From contig CM030711.1 in assembly GCA_017979445.1 (NCBI GenBank), forward strand, positions 8,525,221 through 8,589,220: a stretch of 64,000 nucleotides of DNA. Direction: 5' to 3'. The DNA comes from Akebia trifoliata (taxonomy: Eukaryota > Streptophyta > Magnoliopsida > Ranunculales > Lardizabalaceae). Numbering within the stretch: position 1 is the first letter of the stretch; each line of letters starts with the position of its first letter. Shown in pieces: positions 55,090 to 64,000 of this stretch. The translations under genes and the position numbers were made by a program. The notes below the pieces were generated by a model. The model was not told the DNA's origin. It was given only the letters and a program-made list of their open reading frames with translations, and did no database searches.

Positions 55090-56399
55090 TGAAGGCAATG
55101 TGACTGTATCTTCAAATGATTTTTTTTTTTCTTTTTAAACAATAACTAGGGCGTTTTTTTTTTAAATCTTTTTCTGTGATTCCATATAGAACCCCCCTTC
55201 TATTGACAGATAAGGTCATTGAATTTCCGTAGGCCATAGTGAAGCATGTGGGGGGTAATTTACTCAATCTAAAATCAATTTGTCTAAATTACTTTTAAAA
55301 AAAAGGAAATGTTGGACAAGAAGGCAATTTTCATTTGCACAATTAGGTTAAAGTATGATAACGAGTAATAATTGGTGTGAGAATAAATGGGGGGGGAGAG
55401 AGAATTGATCTACTATCGTTTACATTTGAAATCAACCATGAATTAATGCATATTTGCTCTAGTATTAGTTGATAAAGAATCTAATAGAGTTTCACTACAA
55501 AATTGAACTCTAATGGGGTCGGATAGGATTTTAAAAGGTAGACCAAGATGGACTAAAAAGTGAATAAACTTAGAAGAGCTACTATTGCCATCGGGACTGT
55601 GCAGGTTGCTCTCTTTCTGATCTATGTGATGTATGCATAATTTTTCCAAAGCCATAACTCCACATTAGTTTTTATGGATACTGGTATAATCCACATGAGA
55701 AATAAATAAAATTACAAATCAAACTGCAATTGAACATTAGAAATTCCCGATAAATCGACCACTTTCAATTGATGACAGGATTCGATCTGATGAAATTACG
55801 ACAATGCCCATCACCAATGAGGCAATGATGAGAAAAGTTTCAATGGATTTAATATAGATTGAAAGTGAAAAAGAGAGCAGGATTAAACTAAAATAAAATC
55901 TAGAAACAAAATATTTTATTATATTATGTTACGATAAGATGTAAGGCTATTTATAATAAAATAATAATAATAATAATTTAAATCCATGCAAAATTTCCAT
56001 TAACAATACTCATCCCTTGTAAAGAAATCAAAATATGTGTAACCACACCTACTGACAACATTCCAAGGATAATGAATCTCAAAATTAGAACTCTCCTTCA
56101 AAACCAGCAAGTGGATAGCAACAGTACTTGTACATCTTGAAAGAGGGGGAGAAAAAAAAACCCTCAAATGAAACAGAAGAATGACCCGCCTTAAACATCT
56201 TGATCGACAGGTCCAAAAACTATATACAACAATTGTAATAAAAAAAAAATATTTGAATTGCAAGCACAGCTCCAACTGCACATATTCCACCACCACTCAA
56301 ACTAAAAGCTCATTAATCTCAACATGCCTGGAAGGCCACAAAAACACTACATGTACGATCACGATCTTCAAGATCTGTGCACTAATTTCGTATATATAT
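55090..56399. other. Convergent gap between VAP27 and NHX
   Basis: The two genes converge here. Contains the 3' UTRs and no supported gene. The minus-strand frame 55443-55655 (70 codons, ending LLDSLSTNTRANMH) is not recognised and may be a fragment of a dead element. A GAGAGA stretch is near 55395 and an AAT run near 55960. Confidence 0.45.
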
Positions 56400-59300
56400 T
56401 TATTGGTTTTCATCTCGTTGTAGATGGACACTCTGTTCAACTGGTGAACCAGGTACAAGGGGGACAAAGCCCCGCCCACCAAACACAGGGCGCATGAATG
56501 AATCATCGAACTTACGCCAGTAATGATGGACAGTGTGAGATGGGGTGGCAAGGAGCATTCTTAGGCTGCTTGGACGTGGAACATGGTGGTTAGTCATATC
56601 AGCTCCGGAGTCCTGCCCGTTCTCGAGAAGTGGGACGATGAAGGATTTCGGACTTGATGGCTCTGAGGATGTCATGCTACTACATAAGTGTTTTGGTGGA
56701 GGTAGCAACCACCTCACAAGAGGCTTAGTCAGCATGCCAAACACCTGAGTAAACAAATAATATTAAGAATCGTAACATAAACTTTAGATGAACCCTTGAT
56801 GGGTGAAAAGGAAGCAGAAGCACTAATTTCCAAAATTATTATAAATAAATAAATTAAAAAAATGATCCTTGCGGAGGGTCTCAGTGCGGGCTAATTCAGC
56901 TATGGATTTATCCTAGATCTGGGATTAGAGCTAACCATCATTTATTTAGCTTGTATATAGGTCTCCCTTGGATGCCATGTGTCACTCCTTTGGCCACATT
57001 GAACCATGAAACGGCCACCTTGGGTGAACCTACACCAAAGATCAGTCCTATTGGTGATTTTTTTGGCAATAGGATTTGAGCACCTTGAGCTCCAATCCAA
57101 CGGCTAAAAAACACCAATAAGACTGCTATTGATGTTTAGTCCGTCTAAAGAACAACTATATACTAATATGTCAATGGATCCGAAAGAGTACACCATGTGT
57201 GCGTGTAAAGGAGACCTTGGGTTGGGTTCCAACCCAACTTCCTAGAATACTTCCACTTATACCTGAAAAAGTTTCTCCTTCACATAGAAATCAAAAGTAT
57301 AAAGCTGGACAATGTTACAGTGACTTGTTTTCCATAACTTCCCTAGCAACTATCATTACTCCAATATGCTTCCTTTTATTGACTGGGAAGCTATGGTTAT
57401 AGGTGCGTAAGTCTGTACTTGGTGATGATAGCCAATGGCAAGCAATGGACTTAAAAGAGTTGTAGAAAAGCCTCCATCAAAGTTTGGACTTCAAAAACAG
57501 ATTCTCACAGTAGAACTATATTGGTAAAACAAATTGCCAAAAATACTTCAAGAGGCAGTGATGTAGGCATGGGACATCTTACCACGGTGCTGACAAGAAC
57601 AACAGTGATGGTGCTGGTGATCATGATAGCATTCCCAAACAACTGAGTATGGCCTGCCCACGTAAACTGCAAATACATTGAAAGTGAAGTTATCATTACA
57701 TGATCTCACCACCATGAAACATCTAAAGCAAAGATGTGTGCGTCTGCAATATGTTGTAAAATAACAAGAACACATTGTACTTTGGCAAAATGCGAGTATA
57801 ATGGGAGAATAATGTACCCCTATTATTAGGATATTCATTTAATAAGTTCCAAATTTTCCAACTAAAAGAATTAATTTTTGGTAGTTTTGTGTACCTAAAT
57901 TAGACAAAAAAAAAAAAATCAATTAGAAGAGGTCATTGGGCTTAGACCCATAGCTTAGTTGGTTTGACACATTGCAAAGCAACTTTAATGTCGTGGGTTC
58001 AAGTCCAGCTTGCAATAAAAAATAAAAATAAAAATAAAAAACAATTAGAAGGGGGTCACGTAAAAATAACTTACGATTTTTTTTTCCAGAAGCTTCGAGA
58101 GTGTTCATATCTAGCTATGTTACCACTAATTTTTGGGAGATTAACCATCTTTATAATCCTAAAGCACCTATTTGTTTGGCTGTTGGAGTAACTATTGCGT
58201 AAAATACCAAATAGAAAACCAGTTGTGTTCTCTCAAACCAAATGAGAAGAGTTAACGCCCAATAATTATGATTTATGATTTATGATATACAGAAGATTGT
58301 AATTAATATTTCTCCAGTCCACATTCAGACTTTTAGGAAATTGTAGAAGTGGATTTGTAGTTCTAGTACTAGTAGAACTTGAAATGATACTTCATCTTTT
58401 AGGTTAAAGATATCTTAGTCCCTTGAAAATAATAGAGTCCAAATTTTTACCTGCTTATATGCAAGTGCCACAGATACAGCACCTCGCATCAGACCAGCCC
58501 ACCATATCGTAATCTGCAAGGCCAAAATTGTTGCCATTATTGTCAATTTAAGAAGGTTGAGAAACTTAAAATTGCAATCCCCAAAATCCTTACTTGCTGC
58601 TTGAATTTTATTTTTTCACCCGGAGACTTCTTAGTTATGTTGGATAGAAACGATAGAGGGAAAACAAAAGCTGCTCGTCCAACCAGAACAAGGCCTAGGA
58701 GTATTGAACTCACTCCAACTGATTTTCCAGGACTGCAAAAAAATAATAATAATAATAAATAAATAAAATCAGAGCCCCAAGTATGAAAATAACGGTTGTG
58801 AGGCAACAAGCAATGTTTACGATGCAACTTACATATAACCTTATGCAGTTAAAACAATTGACACAATGACACCTAAATTCATACATTAAAGAGGGGGTGG
58901 GGTGGTTAATCCATCAACTTTCAACAATCTAAGATCCATTTCATGGAAAATACATATTTTTGGTAACTTATTGAAAGTTTGGCTTAATGCGCGTTTAGCT
59001 CTAATCATCTACATCTTGTCATGGGATGTATAGACTGTACCTATTTTTAACAAATTTCCATTTCTCGATGTCCAACGCATCCATACCAACATAAAGGAAG
59101 ATAAATATCTCAGCCATGAATGACATTGTAGCAAAAGCATGCCTGCCATAATTAGAAACAGTGGTAGTAAAATTATTAGTTTGACCTGGTTGGAAATAAA
59201 ATAAAATAAAAAAATGGATTCAAATATTTTGTGGAGAATTTAAATACTTGGTAGTGACTCTTGAGCTCTCAGTCACATTATGCCAGGTGTAATGGGACAT

Positions 59301-62300
59301 GACAATCCCGCAAAAGAACACTGTGAGAATAGCACTTAAATCGAATAACTGCAATACAAATTGAATTTACCAATGTTAGGGGTAAAGTATTGAAGATGTT
59401 GCATCCAATTCAATCTAAATGGAGAATTTTAAATAAATAAAAACAGGACCCCCTGGGAGGTAACCCAAAAATTGGGGGGGAAGAAAAACCTTACTTCTGC
59501 TAGCATGTAGGACAGGTAAGCCATAAGCATCATAAGTGCAACCTCGCGATCGGTAGAGTGCCTGGAATTTGTGAGAACTAGCCATTAGGTTTTTCCAGAA
59601 AAATGTAATAAAAAATTCATCAATTATGCTTCCACCACATCAATTGTGTGGGATGATACAAAACTGAATCTTCAATGAGCTCAAAGACATTAATTTGTAC
59701 ATAAAAAGGAAAATCTGAGGTAGCATCAGTTAAACTAGAAGGATGACAACAATAGCATCGCAGCAAATGCGATGCAATCAGTGGGATGGGGCCCATCACC
59801 ACAAGTTCTGCCACTATATGTGAGGCTGTTAGACAGTTTTCTCCAGTCCACGGGATAAGTAAATCATTATTTCTCACATAAAAAATTGGGTACTTTGTTT
59901 TACCAAAACCTGATAGACAAGGAAAAATGATCATACACAACATTATGAGACTAGATGGACAGAGAGCAGTAGTTGAGTTCGTAATTAGAAAAAGTTTTCA
60001 AATTCAGAAAAAATTACACAACAATAAGCATTATGAAAGTGTAAGAGTGATTTCATTAACCAACCTGCCGAAGTACAACTTTTTGATAATATACGCACTA
60101 AGTAGACCAACCTGCAAGAGAAAGAGAAGAAACGTCATAGATCCGGATCTGACCCTACCAAATTACTTGATTCGGGTCGGTCAGGTTGGATAATTCTGGG
60201 CCATTCAACAATTTTTTGCTATATTTCTATACTATTTTATCTTACCATTATAATTATTTTATTTTATAAGAATTCATGTTATATTAAAGTAGTAGAAAAA
60301 AGATATTTTGAAAAACATAAAAATATAATTGTCAAGCAATATATCATTTGGATCAAGGCGGGTATAGGGATATATCCGTATCTGACCCGGATCAAGGGAC
60401 ATCAACATTTTTTATTCGGATATACTCCAAGGGTCCAAACCCGTTAAATTCGGATCACTCGGATTTCAGATAAAATCTGACCCATTTTATGCCCTACACT
60501 CACGCGTGCGCTCACACACACACACACACGCAGAGAGAGAGAGAGAGATAGAGAGACTCACAAACACTCCGAGCATTGTGCTTATGATAAATAAATATAA
60601 GAAGTTGCCAATGAAGTGCAAGGCAATGCTGGAGTTGATGTTTGTGGGATCAAAGTTCTGGATTGCATTAAAGAGCACCACTGATGTGGCATCGTTAACG
60701 ACACCTTCTCCAAATACCAAGCTGTACAGTAAAGGTGTCTCGTCCTGATTAAGAACCTGTACCAGCACACACAATTAGCTTTAGCTACATTATGTCGTTA
60801 TTCTTAGTTGCAACAGAGGCACCGTTTTGAAAGGTTTTCCATACCTGTAGGGTGCAAACAGAATCCGTAGCAGAAAAGATGGCTCCAATTGCTGTAGGTA
60901 ACGAAGTGTAATACAGATAAGACTACTTGAAGAAAAGTTATGCAATAGATTACAGATAAAAATATTTATAAGACAGAGAGTGATATAGTAAGTGTACCAA
61001 GATAATCTCCTAACTCCAAGGAACCTATATCCAGCCTCTTAAATATTTGTGTAACACCTGGGTTCAGAACAGAGAAAATCACGAAGAGTGAATTCAAACT
61101 CAATTTACATTTATTACTTGTCAACCCAAGCACCCCAAATGCTTGTAAGCTAAGAATGAACATTGGACCCATAAAAGGTGTCCATGGGACTCAGCTCAGT
61201 TGCCCAAATGCATATATCAAATACTTGATTCAGCCTCATCACATCTAAGGAACATTTCAGCCTAGGCTGAAATGAAACAATGACCCCAAAACATTGAATA
61301 TTTTGGATTTTCTCAGAATTTTGGTCGAGACTGATTTTGGGCTTTCTCTGGGCCAAAACATTGCCTTGACATGAGATTTTAAACCTTGATTAGAAATATC
61401 AATATGCACTTTTTCTGTGTTGTATTAATAAAGTGCAATGAAAACAACCTAGATAGATCTAACATGCATAAATTTGAAAAATATACCTAATGAAATGATG
61501 CCAAAGGATATCAATGTCCCAACAGCACCAAACAGCGTGATTGTCATGAAGTTGCGGAAAAATTGTTTCTTTTTCACCTGGAACCTGATACAGAAAGAAG
61601 AAAAGGAAATAAACGAGCTCATAAGTCAACAAAAAGAAAAAAGGAAGAAGAAGAAAGAGCGACAGGATTAGTGTGAAAATCCAAACATTTATGTCACCAA
61701 AGGAATAGCAAATGGAAAAGGGCCAACAAGAACAAACTTGAAAAAAACAAAAGAAGCAAATATTTGATGAAATACAACTAAAGTTTCAATAGAAATTATG
61801 TCTATTCGGAACAATCAAATACTCAGATGTTCTGTTCCATGGATTAGAAAACAGGAACAAAAATCCATAATGCATAAATTCAGCATTTATAAACATTAAA
61901 AAATAACAAATAGCTGATTAAAAATAATTGAAACACTATCTAAGAAAAGAAGCGAATTTCTTCTAGTTGACCATATTAACTAACTAAAATTATCACAAAA
62001 TCTAATCAATCTTCACTCCAAAAAAAGAAAAAAAGAGGTGATTGGAAGACCCAACATACCCAGCATTGAAGATTATAGGTGGAAGAAGATATATAAAGAA
62101 AAGATCTTCACTGAAAACTAAAATATGAGAGCTTTTCCCTCCCGTGGTCAATAGAATTATGACACCAGTACACAGACCCTGCCATTAATCCACAAAAATT
62201 CAGATTATAATTACCATATATCCAATATTAACCATATAAGGGAATTATAAAACATATGCTCAAATCAAAACTCACAATAGCTATGGCAGTAATGGACTCA

Positions 62301-62410
62301 TTCATCCATCGATTCTCCTCTAGTAGATGCCCAATCACGATGCAAGCACAAAGAAGTGCCACAAACAGGTTGATTGAAACTACATTACCGTATTCGGACT
62401 CAAAAGCCAT
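56400..62410 (-). CDS. NHX2: Vacuolar Na+(K+)/H+ antiporter, NHX1/NHX2 type
   Basis: Tonoplast exchanger that moves Na+ or K+ into the vacuole against H+, for pH, turgor and salt tolerance. Fourteen coding exons on the minus strand: 62410-62276, 62178-62060, 61584-61487, 61057-60998, 60891-60845, 60756-60562, 60111-60065, 59561-59495, 59348-59248, 59142-59041, 58732-58594, 58513-58451, 57666-57583, 56744-56400. Phases agree at every joint and the product is 533 aa (AtNHX1 is 538). Seen: the amiloride-binding motif LFFIYLLPPI at 71-80, SATDSVCTLQVLNQDETPLL, the conserved Asn-Asp pair at 174-175 in VVNDATSVVLFN, and the cytosolic tail DSFMRPVFGGRGFVPLVPGS. The N-terminus before VVSINLF is about 10 residues shorter than in AtNHX1. 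A noncoding first exon with donor at 63413 (CCA|GTAAGT) and acceptor at 62422 is likely. NHX1 and NHX2 cannot be told apart here; endosomal NHX5/6 are excluded by sequence. Confidence 0.96.
57929..58041 (+). mobile_element. tRNA-derived SINE, copy 2, in an NHX intron (antisense)
   Basis: GACCCATAGCTTAGTTGG (A box TAGCTTAGTTGG at 57950-57961), then GGTTCAAGTCC (B box at 57996-58006), then AGCTTGC and a tail of ATAAAA units. Both sides are flanked by CAATTAGAAG (57919-57928 and 58042-58051), a target duplication of at least 10 bp. This shows target-primed insertion, so it is a SINE and not a tRNA gene. Copy 1 is at 37832-37926. Confidence 0.9.
60150..60490. repeat. Degenerate interspersed repeat in an NHX intron
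   Basis: Shares GATTCGGGTCGGTCAGGTT, ATCCGTATCTGACCCGG, ATACTCCAAGGGTCCAAACC and GGATCACTCGGATTTCAG, in order, with 5240-5560. Possible decayed hAT-type MITE. Confidence 0.55.
60511..60556. repeat. Compound (CA)n(GA)n microsatellite next to an NHX splice donor
   Basis: CACACACACACACACGCAGAGAGAGAGAGAGATAGAG-type run ending within 6 bp of the donor of the sixth coding exon (exon ends at 60562, read on the minus strand as a CT-rich then TG-rich intron start). Confidence 0.85.
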
Positions 62411-62444
62411 TATCAACACCTCTATCAATCAAAACAAACAAAAC

Positions 62445-62780
62445 AGGATGATTCAATTTTCTGGCGAACTCTACGTTTCTGAACAATCCATCCAAGAGAC
62501 TTCTATGCAAAATCTGCAACAAAACATCCAAAATACGCAACATTCCAGATCAAAATCAAAGCTTTTTTGTTTTCTTTCTTCGTTTCTTCTCCTTATTTAA
62601 AGATCAATATTTTCAAAAGCTTCAAATCAAGAAATTATATATAAATAAAGAAAAAAAAAAAAAAAGTTAGAACAGAACTGAAATTCATGAACATTTCAGA
62701 ATAACCAGAAATCAATGGAAATATTGCCGCCACCTCGATTAATCGAAACAAACTAGTCAGGATGATTCAGTTCTAAACTC

Positions 62781-62837
<57 letters not shown>

Positions 62838-63085
62838 CTTAATTTTCCTTTAAGCTAAGTTTATGTTTCCGAACTGTCCATCCTAGAGACTTCTACACAA
62901 AATCTGCATCGAAACATGCAAAATACGCAACATTTCAGATCAAAATCAAAGCTTTTCTTTCTTAGTTTTTTCTCCTCATTTCAAGATCGATTTTCAAAAG
63001 CTTCAAATCAAAAAACAAAAAAAGTTAGACCATTTCAGAATCCAGAGTAAAACTAACCAGAAATCAATCGAATTATTGATTCCGA
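62445..63085 (-). repeat. Tandem duplication inside the NHX leader intron
   Basis: Copy 1 (about 62445-62720) and copy 2 (about 62757-63085) share CAGGATGATTCA, GAGACTTCTA..CAAAATCTGCA, CAAAATACGCAACATT, CAGATCAAAATCAAAGCTTT, TTTTCAAAAGCTTCAAATCA and CATTTCAGAAT. Copy 2 carries the (AT)n expansion. Confidence 0.8.
62787..62835. repeat. (AT)n microsatellite
   Basis: About 46 bp of uninterrupted AT repeat, ended by GTATC. It lies within the second copy of the leader-intron duplication. Confidence 0.95.
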
Positions 63086-63341
63086 AGTTCCAGAAGCCCT
63101 AAAACACATTCACCATCAGAATTTCAAACGCGAGTTTGATATATAATCTCCTCTTGGATTTCAACTTAGAATCAAGAAAATAACTGATTCAGATACCGAG
63201 TTTGAAATATAATCTCCTCTGCTGCAGTTTTTCCGCAGAAGAGATCAATATGGTTCGTAATTCTCAGAAGAAACGCGAAATACTGAGATGGAGCTTTGAA
63301 AATCGAAACTTTAAAATCTTTTCTCCGACTCTGAGTGCAAA

Positions 63342-63405
63342 GAAACTGAGTTGGATCACAGAGGAAGAAACTGAGTTGGATCACAGAGGAAGAAACTGAG
63401 TTGGA
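63342..63405 (-). repeat. 25-bp tandem repeat at the start of the NHX leader intron
   Basis: The unit GAAACTGAGTTGGATCACAG plus AGGAA occurs at 63342 and 63367 and, shortened, at 63392. The array begins within 10 bp of the predicted leader-intron donor (63413) and so lies at the 5' end of that intron. Confidence 0.85.
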
Positions 63406-63556
63406 GACTTACTGGTTTAGGTGCGATTTAGAGAGAGAGAGAGAGAGACATCTTGCTGAGAAGTTACTCGAAGAACTTGTTCGACGCATAGAAAAGCTAG
63501 TACTTGAGTCTGCAAGTAAGAGAGAGAAAGAAATGCCTGCGATTGCGCCAAAATGC

Positions 63557-63663
63557 TAGGCTGACGTGGCAGTATTCCTACAACCCGTAGATATTTTTTC
63601 CTCGAGACACACGGAAAGAATCGATGATTCAGGATTCTGGAGACAATGCCACATCAGCAGCAC
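63557..63663. mobile_element. Small MITE-like element with GCTGACGTGGCA ends
   Basis: GGCTGACGTGGCAGTATTCC on the left pairs with AGACAATGCCACATCAGCAG on the right. The middle contains TTTTTTCCTCGAGACACACGG and GAATCGATGATTCAGG, a variant of the second-group core. It lies about 30 bp upstream of the NHX leader and may be part of its promoter. Confidence 0.65.
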
Positions 63664-63711
63664 AGTGTCAGGACTCAGGAGCAGTTTAGAGTTCAATATT
63701 TTCCTATTTTT

Positions 63712-63915
63712 TAAGAGTCACAATCCAGAACGGTAGCCTGTTTCTATAGAAACAAACGATGACTACGTGGCATGTTTTGGTTGGATTAAAAATGCATATG
63801 GCTGCGTGTACGTTTTTGTTTATCTACAATGTGTTTTAATCACCAACCAAATCCTGCCACGTAGATACTGTTTCTATTCTATAGGAACGGGACACCATCC
63901 TGGATCGTGATTCTT
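63712..63915. mobile_element. MITE-like element with AAGAGTCACAATCCAG ends
   Basis: AAGAGTCACAATCCAGAACGG on the left pairs with GTGATTCTT preceded by CATCCTGGATC on the right. Next, CCTGTTTCTATAGAAACA pairs with TGTTTCTATTCTATAGGAAC, and ACTACGTGGCATGTTTTGGT with CCAAATCCTGCCACGTAG. A half copy is at 17470-17560. It is about 150 bp upstream of the NHX leader. Confidence 0.8.
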
Positions 63916-64000
63916 TTATAATTTCTCATAGTAAGCCTAGATTATCGTTGAAGTTACTACTTTGACTTACAACATACAATATTATGTGGCGAAGGCTGTT

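Noticed and set aside
57932..58010. tRNA gene on the plus strand
   Set aside because: Flanking CAATTAGAAG duplication and ATAAAA tail show retroposition, and cloverleaf pairing is incomplete.
60506..60748. 80-codon plus-strand frame
   Set aside because: It is antisense to the sixth NHX coding exon and begins in a microsatellite.

Overview
This is about 64 kb of plant nuclear DNA, almost certainly from an angiosperm. The background is AT-rich and noncoding. Genes are split by GT-AG introns and belong to land-plant families, and intergenic and intronic DNA is full of small terminal-inverted-repeat elements, TRIM retrotransposons and a tRNA-derived SINE. The species cannot be named from the sequence. 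There is no sign of bacterial, organellar or viral origin.

Six genes can be rebuilt exon by exon, all with intact frames and matching splice phases. In order: a YUCCA10/11-type auxin-biosynthesis flavin monooxygenase (minus, 3700-6699, 379 aa); a NETWORKED 3A-type actin-binding protein (minus, 21066-23835, 270 aa); DPMS3, the small membrane subunit of dolichol-phosphate mannose synthase (minus, 28199-29825, 89 aa); a plastid acyl carrier protein (minus, 36571-39676, 139 aa); a VAP27-type ER membrane contact-site protein (plus, 48137-54872, 291 aa); and a vacuolar NHX1/NHX2-type Na+(K+)/H+ antiporter (minus, 56400-62410, 533 aa). They do not form a pathway. The ACP/NHX proximity resembles Arabidopsis, where, as I recall, ACP1 (At3g05020) and NHX2 (At3g05030) are neighbours.

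Layout: 1-3.4 kb is a 1.6-kb tandem duplication. YUCCA occupies 3.7-6.7 kb. From 7 to 21 kb there is a gene-free repeat region holding a TRIM, a hAT-type element, a GATC-rich palindromic hexamer array and many foldback elements. NET3A lies at 21-25 kb with a second TRIM in its intron and a hAT-type element with perfect target duplication. DPMS3 lies at 28-31 kb, its 5' region partly duplicated at 32.1-32.7 kb. ACP lies at 36.5-39.9 kb. From 40 to 47 kb there is a second repeat region. VAP27 lies at 47.2-55.1 kb and NHX at 56.4-63.5 kb.

The most unusual signal is a set of modular foldback elements. One group shares a hairpin core around GATGATCTC and another shares a core around CTCGGGATACA, yet members of each group carry different outer inverted repeats. 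Two copies of a compound pair from the first group, in opposite orientation 30 kb apart, are embedded in TA repeats, and one ends about 150 bp upstream of the VAP27 transcribed region.
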